Below are positions 24,807-34,147 of a stretch of DNA of 64,000 nt, in pieces. A program made the translations under genes and the position numbers. How positions within the stretch are numbered: the first letter of the stretch is position 1; each line of letters opens with the position of its first letter. Under the pieces are notes generated by a model. The model was not told the origin of the DNA, ran no database searches, and saw only the letters and a list, made by a program, of their open reading frames with translations. Source of the stretch: Planctomycetota bacterium (GTDB taxonomy: Bacteria; Planctomycetota; Phycisphaerae; UBA1845); the NCBI GenBank assembly GCA_016208685.1, contig JACQXM010000051.1, forward strand, positions 124,001 to 188,000. The letters run 5' to 3'.

Positions 24807-26567
24807 TCACTGTCCTAACATGCCATACGCCGCCTGGAACTGCTGAAAGTCGAACAAGTCCACGTCACCGTCGCCATCGCCGTCGTACCACACGATCGAC
24901 AACGGCGGCGTTACCCCGGGCCCAGACTGAATCAACCGCTCGCGAAACCGGCGGAAGTCAACCAAGTTGGTTACACAGTCGCCCCGCGGGCCATCTCCGA
25001 GCGGTTGTCCATCCGGCCCGGGCAATAGGCTTACTGGCGCGAAGGGGCATTCGTCTATCGCATTCGGGTACCCGTCATTATCGATGTCTGAATCACACAC
25101 GTCTATCGCTCCGTCCCGGTCGGTATCCAGCTCGCATTCATCCGGCGTACAGTTCCCGTTCGCGTCCGCCGAGACCCCGAGGGCGATGTCCGCCTCGTCC
25201 GCGGCTCCGTTCTCGTTGCAGTCGGGCGTCAGGCGCAGGAAGTAAACGTCCTGCTCGCCGTTGAAGGTGGCGGCATAGGCCAGATTTGCGGCACAGTTGT
25301 CCGACACCATGTGGTAGTAGTCGCCCAGCTTGTACAGCGCGACCCGGTGGTCGAAGGGAGGACTCGCGGGCACGTTGGGGAACCACGTCCGCCCGGCATC
25401 CAGCGAGAACGAGTAGTACAATTCCGAAAACGTCCCCGTCGGATCATTGCGCGTGTCGTTCCAGACCGCGTCGATCCGGCCGTTGGCGGCCACGGACATG
25501 GTGCCGAACCACTGCCAGGCGTCGGTGCCCGGCGGGTCGTCGTTGACACGCACCGGCGGAGCGAAAGTCTGGCCACTCGTGACACTCCGCGCGAACATCA
25601 CGTCCATAGGGTCCGTTCCCGTGGACGGCGCGACCGAGCACAACAAGTAGACGAAGCGTCCGTATCCGTCACAGCCGTTCTCGGAACGACTGGCCACGAT
25701 CCACGGTTGGCCGTCTAAGCCTGGAGGGTTGATCGCCCAGAAGCTCGGCCGCCCATCGAGGTTGACGCGCTGCGCGGAGTGGAACGATGGGGTGGCGAGC
25801 GGATCCTGGGCGTTCGTCGAGTAGGTGACGTCGAGGGTCCAGTCGACCACGTGCACTGTGCCTTGGGAATCGACGTCCATCGTCCCCACGAGTAAGAAGT
25901 CCGTGCTCCGGTGGATGGGCGGCATGAATGTCATCCCGCCGTCCGTGGATCGTGTGAAGTTCGGATCGTCCGCGCGGTTCCAGAGAACGTAAACGTTCCC
26001 GGCGCCGATGCCGTTGGTGCGGTCGACGGTCATCCACGGCTTGTCGTTGAAGCCGGGCGCCACTTGCACCGGACCCTGCCAGGTCACGCCGCCGTCGAAC
26101 GACTTGAAGAGGTTCGTTTGCGTGTTCGTGTGCGTTGTGTAGTAGAGCAGGCCATCGGAATCGGAAGCCAGGCAAGGATCGGCGCCGAGCGAGGCCGGCG
26201 CTGGGGCTCGCGGGAAGGTCCATGTGCGGCCGCCGTCGGTGCTGTAAGCGGCATTACCATCGAGGCTCAGGTCGTTGGCCGGCTGATACACGAAGCCCAT
26301 GGCGATCTGGTTCGAGTCCGTCGCACGGATGGCGAGGGAGGGCTCGTTGGCGAGGTCACCGGGAATGTTCCGGCCCTCGTCGTCCACGTTAACCTGGACA
26401 CTCTCAAACCGGCCGCGGACGACGGGCGGATCGCCCGCCGTGGCCAGGCCCGTCGGTCCGACTCCGCAAGTGGCCGCGATCACCAATGCGAGGATCCCGG
26501 TTCCTGCATGCCGCGGCCGCGTCAAGCGCTCCTGCCGGAGTGCATTTCCCGCACGTTCGTGCCCCAT
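24807..26567 (-). CDS. Secreted BNR-repeat protein with calcium and dockerin-like tail
   Basis: The 586-residue product starts at ATG 26567 with GGAAAGGGAG directly upstream. A signal peptide ending LATAG follows a basic N-terminus. Asp boxes STDGGRTW, SFDGGVTW, STDGGMTF and SLDAGRTW mark a beta-propeller of about 400 residues. The C-terminal part has CNENGAADEADIALGV, then a thrombospondin-3-like run (DTDRDGAIDVCDSDIDNDGYP) and a final dockerin-like pair ending DGDGDGDVDLFDFQQFQAAYG. Sialidase catalytic residues are not evident, so a binding role is more likely than hydrolysis. The gene begins 29 bases after the 1531-residue propeller protein on the same strand, so the two probably share a transcript. 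Confidence 0.85.
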   Translation of the reverse strand: MGHERAGNALRQERLTRPRHAGTGILALVIAATCGVGPTGLATAGDPPVVRGRFESVQVNVDDEGRNIPGDLANEPSLAIRATDSNQIAMGFVYQPANDLSLDGNAAYSTDGGRTWTFPRAPAPASLGADPCLASDSDGLLYYTTHTNTQTNLFKSFDGGVTWQGPVQVAPGFNDKPWMTVDRTNGIGAGNVYVLWNRADDPNFTRSTDGGMTFMPPIHRSTDFLLVGTMDVDSQGTVHVVDWTLDVTYSTNAQDPLATPSFHSAQRVNLDGRPSFWAINPPGLDGQPWIVASRSENGCDGYGRFVYLLCSVAPSTGTDPMDVMFARSVTSGQTFAPPVRVNDDPPGTDAWQWFGTMSVAANGRIDAVWNDTRNDPTGTFSELYYSFSLDAGRTWFPNVPASPPFDHRVALYKLGDYYHMVSDNCAANLAYAATFNGEQDVYFLRLTPDCNENGAADEADIALGVSADANGNCTPDECELDTDRDGAIDVCDSDIDNDGYPNAIDECPFAPVSLLPGPDGQPLGDGPRGDCVTNLVDFRRFRERLIQSGPGVTPPLSIVWYDGDGDGDVDLFDFQQFQAAYGMLGQ

Positions 26568-26596
26568 CAACTCCCTTTCCCCCAGGCTACTCGCCG

Positions 26597-29500
26597 CTAC
26601 GGACACACCGGGCAGCTTCCCGGATCGGTGGTGAACGGATACGCCGTGCCCTGGAACGCCTTGATGAGGTTAAACACGTCGGCGATGTTGGCGGAGCGGT
26701 TCAGGCATGCCTCCTGCCCGGGCAGGCCCGCCCCCACGACGTCGACCACCGTCAGGTGCACGCGCGGCGTTGCGGAGTTCTGGAACTTCTCCAGCGCCGC
26801 GACGAAATCATTGACATTCACCACACCGTTGGGCGGGTCCCACACTCCGGGCGTGACGATCCCGAACTGGCCCACGGTGTCGCCCCAGAACTTGCCGCCC
26901 GCGGGCAGGGCAATAGTGCTCACTGGCAGCGGCGACGAGAACACGCTGCCGTTCGCCGTGGTCCGCAGTTCAAACGCGGCGACGGGAATGATGGGGCAGT
27001 CCCCCACGTGCACCACCGCCTCCGGCCAGATGCGGAACACCGGCGCCGGCACCACCCGCGCGATCCCTGCCGCATCGGGCACGCCCACCCAGCCGACGTC
27101 CCCGAAGGGCGGCGACGCGCGCGTCACACGGAACGCCACCAGGCTGGCACCGTTGTTGGGCGCGAAGGAGATATAGCGGTTTTTCAGGCCGTCGTGCGGG
27201 GCGGGGGCGATCGCCGGGGGAAGGGCCTCGCAAGCGTCGGGAATACCGTTGTTGTTGGTATCGACGTTGTCGTCGCCGCCCGGGCACAGATCGCAGAAAT
27301 CCGGCACGCCGTCGCCATCCGCGTCGGCGAGGTCGTTTCCACCGGGGCAGATGTCGCAGAAGTCCGGAACGCTGTCGCCGTCGGTGTCGACGTTGTCGTC
27401 GCCGCCGGGGCAGGCATCGCAGGCGTCCGGGACGCCGTCGCCGTCGGCGTCGGCCTGGTTGTTGCCGTTGGGGCAGATGTCGCAGAAGTCGGGGATGCCG
27501 TCACCATCCGTGTCCACGTTATCATCGCCGCCGGGGCAAATGTCGCAGGAGTTGGCGATTCCGTCACCGTCGGTATCGCCGGGGTCGGCCGGGGCGATGG
27601 AGAGGTCAATCTGCCCGGGGCCGGAAGCACCCGCCCAACCGCCGACGCGAATCAAGTACGCCGTACCCTGGATGACGGGAACGGTGAGCGTCGCCGGTCC
27701 GCCACCCTGACCGCAGGTGTCGTCGCCGCAGGCCAGTTGCGGCCCGAACGGACCGCACGACGAGGTCTCATAGATTTGCAGCGTATTGTCGAAGTTGGTC
27801 GCCGTGCACAGGTCGACGGTCATGCTGCCGGTGCAGGCCGAGTTGTGTACGTACCAGATGTCCTTGGTGCCGACGTTGGTGTCGCCGTTGAGGCAATCCG
27901 GCGGTCCGTCGGTGGTGGCGAGGGAGTTGTCGAAGGGCCTGATGCCTTCGGGAATGGGAAACGCGTCGGGGCAGTTGTCGTTTTCGGCACACGAGGCGAG
28001 CGCCAGGCCGGCGCACGAACTGGTCCAGTCCGTCGTGCAGCAGCTTGCGTTCTGGGCGCAGACGGCGCTGCAGCAGTCAGCGGAGTCGCAACCGGGGCCG
28101 GAGTGGGACGATGCACAGTCCCCCACGCCGTTGACGCAGGCGCAGAATATCGATCCGCAGTTTTCACCAATGAAGAACAGGCCGCCCAGGCCGCCGCATG
28201 CCGCAGCGGTGATCAAATCCGTGCAGGTGCTGCCCGTGCAGCAGGCGCCGAAGCAGTCAGCGGCGCAACTGCCGCCTTCAAACCATGTGCTGCCGCAGGA
28301 CGTCTGGGTCACGTTGTCGGCGCAACTCAAAGCCTCGCAGCAGGCTCCGGAGCAGGATGAGGTCGCACACTGGCCGCCGAGCTTGAAGGCCCCGCCCGCC
28401 GAGGCGCAGGTGCCCGCGGTGTGATCATCCGCGCAGGCAAAGCCGACGCAGCACGAACCCAGGCACGCAGTGTCGCAGGTGTCGCCGACGTGCCAGATGC
28501 CCGCCGCGGCGGTGCAGGCGGCCTCCGTCGTGGAGTCCGTGCAGGATGCCGCGAGGCAACATGCGCCGAGGCAGGTTACGCCCGGGCCGAAGCAGTCCGG
28601 CAGGATGGTCGTGCTCGCACTCGGAATGACCCACGCCCCGCGGCCCAGCGTGCCGGCGACGAGTACGTCATCAGCAGCGTCGTAATCAAGGTCCCAAACG
28701 GCAGCGTTAGGCAGATTGGTACCGATTTCATTCCAGGTGCCCAGCGACGTGCGTAGGGAGCGGTACACGCCAAGATTCGACCCGACGAGCAGCGCCTCCT
28801 CAAAGGTGCCGGTGACGAACACCCCGGATCGCAGCGTTTCCACGCCCGTAAGGTCGCCGGTGATGTTGCTCCACGTGGTGCCGCCGTCGTTCGACAGGAA
28901 CACCATGGAATCGGTGATCACGTAGACGCGGTTCCAGTTTTCGGGATCCATGACGATGTCGCGCACGGTCTGCCCGCCGCTGGGAACGGCGCTGGTGGCG
29001 GCCAGCAGGGAGCCCGCTGTGGTACGTCGGAACACCGTCGCCCCGGCGCCGACGTAAAGAACATGAGGGTTGGGCGATCCGGGCAGGCTACCTCCGTAGG
29101 CCATGGCGTTGCCGGATGTGGTGCTGTTGACCGTGATGCCGGCGCCGATCTCGCGGATCGTCTCCCCCTGGTCCAGTGATTCGTAAACCGCTCCGTCTCC
29201 GCCGATCACGAGTTGGATCTGGTTGATTTCGCTCAAGGCGATGGGAGTGGAGAACTGCCCGTCGAGCGGCGTGCCGCCTCCCACGAGCGTCAGTGCCGGA
29301 AAGGCGGCACTGATGAAGTTGTTGCCCGAGTCGTACGTGAAGCGCGAGAACCCGCCGAGGTTCTGCGAGCTGAAATAGCGGATCGAGAAGCCGGCCACGC
29401 TGGTGTCGTCGACCGCCACGTCCCCCCCGTCACCGCCGCGGATGTTCTCCCAGGTGGTGCCGCCCGGCGCAAGCTGAAGCAGTGTTCCGTTGTCCTGCGT

Positions 29501-31192
29501 GCCGCCGATGAGCACGTCGGCATTGCGGTCATAGGCAACGTCATGGAATTCGTTCACCGCCAGATTTCCAATAATGGAGAACCAGTCCCCCACGTTGGTT
29601 TGCGGGAAGGTGCGGCGGTATATGCCGCCGTCGTCACATTCAATGATGTCTCCATTGGCGTCGAAAGCGATTTCGCGCGAGTCGGCGTGGGGAGCACTGC
29701 TGCTCGCCGTTCCACCGCCCGGGGCGCCCAGAGAGTCGGAGTGCGTCAGGTGCACCCACTGGCTGCCGCCGGGTAGTGAGGCGTCTCCGCGGAACAACCG
29801 GCCGGAGAAGTCCTGCGCGCCGATGGAATTGGGCAGCGGAGCGGGTTGCCGATCTCCACCCACATACACGATGTCCGGATCCGCCGGGTCGGCCTGGATG
29901 GAGAAATGGATGGCGCCCTGGCTGCCGGGCTGGCCGTGGTCGGGATGGAACGTGGGGTTGGTGTCGACGTCGATCCCACCTTCGTTGGTCAGGGGAATGT
30001 CCATCGTCTGCCACGTCGTGCCGCCGTCGCCGGAACGGAACACGCCGCCGTTGATGAGCTGTCCGAAGTTCAGGATGGCCACGTAAACCTGGCCGGCGCT
30101 GCCCACGCTGATCTCGACGTTGCTCGTCTGCCCGCTCACCAGCACGGCGTCCATCGCCGCATTGCTGACCTTGGCCCAGGTGGCTCCGGTGTTCGTTGAT
30201 TTGTAGATGCCGTTCACCCCGCCGACGTTGTCGGAGAAGTTCGTATTGGTGTAGAGGGTGGTTGCGCTCGTGGGGTCTCCTTCCAGATCGAAGGACGAGC
30301 CGCCGGGCAGGCCGGTCGCCGAGCCGTCGCCGCCGGAGATCTGGGTGAAAGTGGCCCCGCCGTCGACGCTGCGGAAGACGCCGATGTTGGCAAAGGTGAA
30401 GGGAACCGCGTTGTTGACGCTCACCACGAGAGTGCTGCCCCGCGCCGCGACTCCCGAGATGTTCTTGTCGAGCAGGACGCCGCCGCCATCGAGGGCGGTC
30501 CAGGTACTGCCTCCGTTTGTAGTGCGAAGCAGTCCCTTTCGGAACGGCCCGGCGCTGCCGAAGCTGCTGAATCGACCCACGCCCGCGACCAGCGTCTGCC
30601 GCGTGGCGTCGGTGGGATCGAACTCCAGGGCGCCGATGGATAGCCCGAGTTGAAGATCGGTGAGTGGGACCCAGGTGGGGCTTGCGGCAGTGGCGTTGGT
30701 CGTTTTCCACACGCCGCCGTTGACGGCCCCCAGGTAGAGAATGTCGGCGTTCGTCGGATGCGGCGCTAGGCAGTGCACGGCGCCGCTCACCTCGTCGTTG
30801 GGTACGACGTTCTCCGCTTGTCCGAAGAGCGCCGGACCGGCCCCCTGACTCACCCAGAGGCTCCCGCCGATCGGCGGTCCGACGCGCGGACCGCCTACCT
30901 TCAGGCTTCGCTGAAGGCGTGCGCGCAGTTCGACGTCGTTATCGCGGGGGTCGAACGGGGCGTCGGTGTCGGGAGCGGCGGGAACGGCCGGAGCGGTTGC
31001 GTCGGGCACCGGCCGCCGGGACGATGCCTCGGCATCGGATGGTTCCACTTCGCTTCCGGCCCGGGACAGATTCCACGGGGCCTCGATGGCCGCGAGGGTC
31101 GCAACCGGCACCACCGCCACCGCCGCCGGCAGCAGCCACCGCCGTGCAATCTCCCAGGTCCTTCGGCCGTCTCCCGGAGTCGAGGTACGCAT
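26597..31192 (-). CDS. Giant secreted propeller protein with Cys-rich, TSP3 and shared C-terminal modules
   Basis: The 1531-residue product has an N-terminal export or membrane segment ([17 protein letters not shown]). Modules follow in order. Residues ~90-860 form a VPS10/BNR-type beta-propeller with Asp boxes such as [16 protein letters not shown] and SNDGGTTW. Residues ~865-1065 hold four Cys-rich units starting GACC or GSCC. Residues ~1070-1195 resemble a PPC jelly roll ([10 protein letters not shown]...). Residues ~1200-1317 are six thrombospondin-3-like repeats ([15 protein letters not shown]) that should bind calcium. The last ~205 residues are a KNRYISF...IKAFQG module also found in the proteins ending at 58358 and 61166. 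No active site is recognised; adhesion or a structural role at the surface is inferred. Confidence 0.85.
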   Translation of the reverse strand: MRTSTPGDGRRTWEIARRWLLPAAVAVVPVATLAAIEAPWNLSRAGSEVEPSDAEASSRRPVPDATAPAVPAAPDTDAPFDPRDNDVELRARLQRSLKVGGPRVGPPIGGSLWVSQGAGPALFGQAENVVPNDEVSGAVHCLAPHPTNADILYLGAVNGGVWKTTNATAASPTWVPLTDLQLGLSIGALEFDPTDATRQTLVAGVGRFSSFGSAGPFRKGLLRTTNGGSTWTALDGGGVLLDKNISGVAARGSTLVVSVNNAVPFTFANIGVFRSVDGGATFTQISGGDGSATGLPGGSSFDLEGDPTSATTLYTNTNFSDNVGGVNGIYKSTNTGATWAKVSNAAMDAVLVSGQTSNVEISVGSAGQVYVAILNFGQLINGGVFRSGDGGTTWQTMDIPLTNEGGIDVDTNPTFHPDHGQPGSQGAIHFSIQADPADPDIVYVGGDRQPAPLPNSIGAQDFSGRLFRGDASLPGGSQWVHLTHSDSLGAPGGGTASSSAPHADSREIAFDANGDIIECDDGGIYRRTFPQTNVGDWFSIIGNLAVNEFHDVAYDRNADVLIGGTQDNGTLLQLAPGGTTWENIRGGDGGDVAVDDTSVAGFSIRYFSSQNLGGFSRFTYDSGNNFISAAFPALTLVGGGTPLDGQFSTPIALSEINQIQLVIGGDGAVYESLDQGETIREIGAGITVNSTTSGNAMAYGGSLPGSPNPHVLYVGAGATVFRRTTAGSLLAATSAVPSGGQTVRDIVMDPENWNRVYVITDSMVFLSNDGGTTWSNITGDLTGVETLRSGVFVTGTFEEALLVGSNLGVYRSLRTSLGTWNEIGTNLPNAAVWDLDYDAADDVLVAGTLGRGAWVIPSASTTILPDCFGPGVTCLGACCLAASCTDSTTEAACTAAAGIWHVGDTCDTACLGSCCVGFACADDHTAGTCASAGGAFKLGGQCATSSCSGACCEALSCADNVTQTSCGSTWFEGGSCAADCFGACCTGSTCTDLITAAACGGLGGLFFIGENCGSIFCACVNGVGDCASSHSGPGCDSADCCSAVCAQNASCCTTDWTSSCAGLALASCAENDNCPDAFPIPEGIRPFDNSLATTDGPPDCLNGDTNVGTKDIWYVHNSACTGSMTVDLCTATNFDNTLQIYETSSCGPFGPQLACGDDTCGQGGGPATLTVPVIQGTAYLIRVGGWAGASGPGQIDLSIAPADPGDTDGDGIANSCDICPGGDDNVDTDGDGIPDFCDICPNGNNQADADGDGVPDACDACPGGDDNVDTDGDSVPDFCDICPGGNDLADADGDGVPDFCDLCPGGDDNVDTNNNGIPDACEALPPAIAPAPHDGLKNRYISFAPNNGASLVAFRVTRASPPFGDVGWVGVPDAAGIARVVPAPVFRIWPEAVVHVGDCPIIPVAAFELRTTANGSVFSSPLPVSTIALPAGGKFWGDTVGQFGIVTPGVWDPPNGVVNVNDFVAALEKFQNSATPRVHLTVVDVVGAGLPGQEACLNRSANIADVFNLIKAFQGTAYPFTTDPGSCPVCP

Positions 31193-31637
31193 CTGTAGCT
31201 CCTTGTCCTTGCGCGTCGGTTCGCGCCGTCAACCCTCTTGAAGTCGCGCCGTGGGCCAATGGGTGCCCACTGCGCGGGTTTGCAGTGCCCGGCGGGCGAG
31301 CGGGCTCGCCCCGGCGGCATAGGGCACCCTGGCCGGGTGCCGTCCTGTTCGTTCGGCGCGGCGCTCGCTCGCGCACCGCGCGCGGCCTCACTGCTGCCGT
31401 GCGCGCTACGCGCGCCTCGCAATCGTAGGACCGGCAGCGTGCGGGCAGGGAAGCGGTGGAACCACCCCGCCAGAGATTGGCAAGATAGAGACGATTGTAC
31501 TGAAAGTCGGGCATCGGGTCAATGGAGCGTCAGGTCGCGACGCGGATCGGTGCCATACCGTGACCGCGAACTGCCGACGGCTCGCCCGACGCGTCGAGGG
31601 CCCGGGCCACGCGCAAAGTCGCGAAGCGGCCCGGCGT
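31193..31637. other. Intergenic region upstream of divergent genes
   Basis: This divergent spacer of about 445 bases is very GC-rich and holds no supported gene. A palindromic stretch (GCGCGC-TAC-GCGCGC) lies near 31402-31416. Promoters for the giant propeller gene are expected here but cannot be placed. Confidence 0.45.
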
Positions 31638-31665
31638 TTGGCTTGGCCGGTTTGCGGGGTAGAAT
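31638..31665 (+). promoter_or_regulatory. Candidate promoter for the lipoprotein-ribE-pdxA run
   Basis: TTGGCT at 31638-31643 and TAGAAT at 31660-31665 are 16 bases apart. The predicted transcription start (about 31672) coincides with an ATG that opens a 19-codon frame before the lipoprotein gene. Confidence 0.4.
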
Positions 31666-31671
31666 AGTCGC

Positions 31672-31731
31672 ATGAGGCGCACCGCGCGGCGCGTCGGAGG
31701 TACGCCGGACGGTGGTGGAACAGCGGAGTAG
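31672..31731 (+). CDS. Possible 19-residue leader peptide
   Basis: An ATG at the predicted transcription start opens a short frame (MRRTARRVGG...GTAE) that ends with TAG at 31729-31731, four bases before the lipoprotein ATG. The Shine-Dalgarno GGAG of the lipoprotein (31725-31728) lies inside its last codons, so translation of the two could be coupled. Coding is not proven; chance is possible at this length. Confidence 0.3.
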   Translation: MRRTARRVGGTPDGGGTAE

Positions 31732-31735
31732 TGGC

Positions 31736-31984
31736 ATGGATCGCGGAATGCGCGGCACGAGGGCGGCCCTTGCGGCCTTAATGTTGGCCGGCGCTGGTTG
31801 CGGCGTGGGAACTCCCACGGACTTTCCCCATCGCCTCATCGGTGCCGGCGGTCAGCTTTTCACGCTCGAAGAACTGGAGGAGATCGCCAACGACGGGCGC
31901 ATCGATGACGACGCGAAACGAGAGGCCTTTCGGAACCTGGGTATCGAGGACGAGGAGCTGATCGAGGCGCTTCTGGAGCTGTGA
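31736..31984 (+). CDS. Small predicted lipoprotein
   Basis: The 82-residue product starts at ATG 31736, seven bases after GGAG; a GTG at 31712 is less likely. The N-terminus has a short hydrophobic segment ending in LAGAGC, a lipobox, so Cys would be lipidated and the protein anchored in a membrane. The remaining 60 residues are acidic and helical, with FTLEELEEIANDGRIDDDAKRE and a Glu/Leu-rich end. No family is recognised. It is followed after 45 bases by riboflavin synthase on the same strand, but nothing links it to flavin synthesis. Confidence 0.7.
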   Translation: MDRGMRGTRAALAALMLAGAGCGVGTPTDFPHRLIGAGGQLFTLEELEEIANDGRIDDDAKREAFRNLGIEDEELIEALLEL

Positions 31985-32029
31985 CCCAGCGCCCGGCGCC
32001 GTTGCCCCATTCACCACCAACCACACATC

Positions 32030-32665
32030 ATGTTTACCGGCATCATTGAACATCGCGGCGCCATCGCGGCCACTGAGCCCGCACCGGGCGGCAGGCGCCT
32101 GCGCATCGACGTGGGCGGGATGGCCGCGGAACTTGCGCCCGGAGCCAGCGTCGCGGTGAGCGGCGTGTGCCTGACGGTCGCCGCCGTTGCCGGCGCGGCG
32201 GCGGAGTTCGACGTCATTCGCGAGACCCTCGCGCGGACGACGCTCGGTGACAAACGGCGCGGCGACGGTGTCAATCTGGAGCGTTCGCTGCGCGTTGGAG
32301 ACCGCCTGGACGGGCACTTCGTGCAGGGGCACGTGGATGGTGTCTCCACGGTGCAGCGCGTGATCTCCTCTCCGCGGGAATGGGTGGTGTGGCTGGACAC
32401 ACCGGACGACCTGGCGGGCTGCATCGTTCCCAAGGGTTCCGTGGCCCTCGACGGCGTCTCGCTGACCATCGCTGAGGTTGGCTCGGGCGGCTTCAGCGTG
32501 GCCTTGATCCCCACCACGCTGGCACGCACCACGCTGGCGCGACTGGCCGCCGGCGACCGCGTCAACATCGAGACCGACGTGCTGGTGCGCGCCGTGGTGC
32601 ACAACCTCTCCCGCGGCGGCCAGGGCCTGACGCTTTCGGCGCTTCGGGAAGCGGGGTTCGCATGA
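32030..32665 (+). CDS. ribE: Riboflavin synthase, alpha subunit
   Basis: The 211-residue product has the standard length and the two homologous beta-barrel halves of riboflavin synthase. The first begins MFTGIIEHRG and the second around GHFVQGHVDGVS. Family residues are present in each half: SVAVSGVCLTV and SVALDGVSLTI with the Cys or Ser-Thr contacts to lumazine, and IPTTLARTTL near the end. The enzyme dismutates two 6,7-dimethyl-8-ribityllumazine molecules to riboflavin in the cytoplasm, normally as a trimer. The stop overlaps the pdxA start (ATGA), so these two vitamin genes are coupled. No FMN riboswitch fits in the 45-base gap upstream. Confidence 0.96.
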   Translation: MFTGIIEHRGAIAATEPAPGGRRLRIDVGGMAAELAPGASVAVSGVCLTVAAVAGAAAEFDVIRETLARTTLGDKRRGDGVNLERSLRVGDRLDGHFVQGHVDGVSTVQRVISSPREWVVWLDTPDDLAGCIVPKGSVALDGVSLTIAEVGSGGFSVALIPTTLARTTLARLAAGDRVNIETDVLVRAVVHNLSRGGQGLTLSALREAGFA

Positions 32666-33744
32666 CGCCCCGTCCCTTCGAGTTCGAGGCGCTGCCGGCC
32701 CCCAACGGCTGCAAGCCGCTGATCGGGGTTACCATGGGTGACCCAGCGGGCATCGGGGCCGAGGTCATCGTTAAGGCGCTTGACGATCCGGAGCTGCGGG
32801 CCCTGGGCCGATTTGTGATCTTCGGCATTGACGAGGTTCTCTGTGCCGCGGCAGATGCCGCCGGCCTCCGCCCGTACTGGTTCCGCGTACGCGCGGGCGA
32901 CGACCTGCGCGTGGACAGCGGCGTGGTCGTCGTCGACCACGAAGAGTACGCCGCCGGTTTCTGGCTGAGCCCGCGCCCGACCAAGGAGGGGGGTAGGCTT
33001 TCCCTGCGCTGGATCGACGAGGCGGTCCTGGCGGCGCGGGGGGGCATGTTCGACGCGATCGTCACCGCCCCCATCCACAAGGGAAGCTGGAAGCTCGCGG
33101 GCTCGCGCTTCCCCGGGCACACCGAGAAGCTGGCCGACGCCTTCAAGTCGCCGCGCGTGACCATGGCCTTCGTGGGGGGCGGCCTGCGCGTGGCCCTGGC
33201 CAGTGCCCACGTCGGCGTGTTCGAACTGCGAAACCGGTTCACCATCGGGCTGGTGTTTCAGCCCATCGACCTGCTGCACGAAGCGCTGCGCAACTGGTTC
33301 GGCATCGAGCGCCCGCGGATCGCCGTGGCGGGCCTGAACCCCCACGCCGGGGAGGATGGCCGCTTCGGCGATGAGGAACATCGCATCATCGAACCGGCGA
33401 TGCAGATGGCACGCAACGCCGGCATCGAGGTGGAGGGTCCGTTCCCTGCGGATACGCTTTTCGTGCCGCGGAATCGCAACGGCTTCGACGGCATCGTGGC
33501 CATGTACCACGATCAAGGTTTGATCCCGGTCAAGCTGCTGGCGTTCCACAGCGCGGTGAATATCACCCTCGGCCTGCCCCTGGTGCGCACCAGCCCCGAC
33601 CACGGCACGGCGTTCGATATCGCGGGCTCCAATGTCGCCGATCCCGGCAGCATGAGAGAGGCGATTCGCCTGGCGTGCCTGCTGGCGGCTCGCGCGCTGC
33701 GACCGGCGGGCTCGGATGCGGCACCCGTGGCGGGCGACCGCTGA
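32662..33744 (+). CDS. pdxA: 4-hydroxythreonine-4-phosphate dehydrogenase
   Basis: The 360-residue product matches PdxA, which oxidises 4-phosphohydroxy-L-threonine with NAD in the DXP-dependent pathway to pyridoxal phosphate. Visible family motifs are GVTMGDPAGIGAEV near the start, APIHKGSWKLAG and FPGHTEKLAD, and the metal-binding His residues in GLNPHAGEDG and YHDQGLIPVKLLAF. The end contains the expected TSPDHGTAFDIAG motif. Length is slightly above the usual 330 residues because of a short N-terminal extension. It overlaps ribE by four bases, suggesting coordinated synthesis of two cofactors. Confidence 0.96.
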   Translation: MTPRPFEFEALPAPNGCKPLIGVTMGDPAGIGAEVIVKALDDPELRALGRFVIFGIDEVLCAAADAAGLRPYWFRVRAGDDLRVDSGVVVVDHEEYAAGFWLSPRPTKEGGRLSLRWIDEAVLAARGGMFDAIVTAPIHKGSWKLAGSRFPGHTEKLADAFKSPRVTMAFVGGGLRVALASAHVGVFELRNRFTIGLVFQPIDLLHEALRNWFGIERPRIAVAGLNPHAGEDGRFGDEEHRIIEPAMQMARNAGIEVEGPFPADTLFVPRNRNGFDGIVAMYHDQGLIPVKLLAFHSAVNITLGLPLVRTSPDHGTAFDIAGSNVADPGSMREAIRLACLLAARALRPAGSDAAPVAGDR

Positions 33745-33822
33745 ACGGCCTTCGCCCGGGAAGTGAGTGACAGTTCGTGGCACCCGCCTCTGAAGCGCGC
33801 GGGGTGACCTACGGCAACTGAC

Positions 33823-34023
33823 ATGGTTACCTTCGAGTGCCCCACCTGCGGCAGGATGTTCAGCGTGCCCCGGCGGCAGGACGCACCGTACCGCCCGTTT
33901 TGCACCGAGCGCTGCAAGCTGGTCGACCTGGGCCGCTGGCTGGACGGCACCTACAATCTCATCGAGCCACTTCCCGGCGATGCGCCGGCAACGCCCGACC
34001 GCGACCCCCCGGACGAGGAGTAA
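33823..34023 (+). CDS. yacG: DNA gyrase inhibitor YacG, zinc-finger protein
   Basis: The 66-residue product has the YacG zinc site, CPTC near residue 6 and CTERC near residue 27, with the family phrase RPFCTERCKLVDLGRWLDGTY. The tail is acidic, Pro-rich and probably disordered, as in homologues. YacG binds GyrB and blocks DNA binding by gyrase in E. coli. It lies 78 bases after pdxA on the same strand. It is too small and conserved to be confused with other families. Confidence 0.92.
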   Translation: MVTFECPTCGRMFSVPRRQDAPYRPFCTERCKLVDLGRWLDGTYNLIEPLPGDAPATPDRDPPDEE

Positions 34024-34147
34024 GCGAGCTTCGTCGCGGAAGGCTGGGAACCGCTGCCGCGGTGCCGCGCTGCGTGCGTCCCCGGCGGGTCGCGGCGCCG
34101 AGGCACGATCAAGCCCGCGCGCCGGGACGGTCGATATCCCACCAGCG

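Noticed and set aside
24538..24810. Reverse-strand open frame containing IQDSNLWPLG
   Set aside because: This peptide pattern is the well-known false reading of the complement of tRNA sequence; here it crosses the decayed tRNA fragment. The frame at 7703-8134 has the same origin, from tRNA-Val.
27240..27590. CRISPR-like direct repeats
   Set aside because: The repeats are in frame in a long gene and encode thrombospondin-3-type calcium motifs. There are no unique spacers and no cas genes.
31985..32029. FMN riboswitch before ribE
   Set aside because: The 45-base gap is too short and shows none of the conserved RFN-element pieces.
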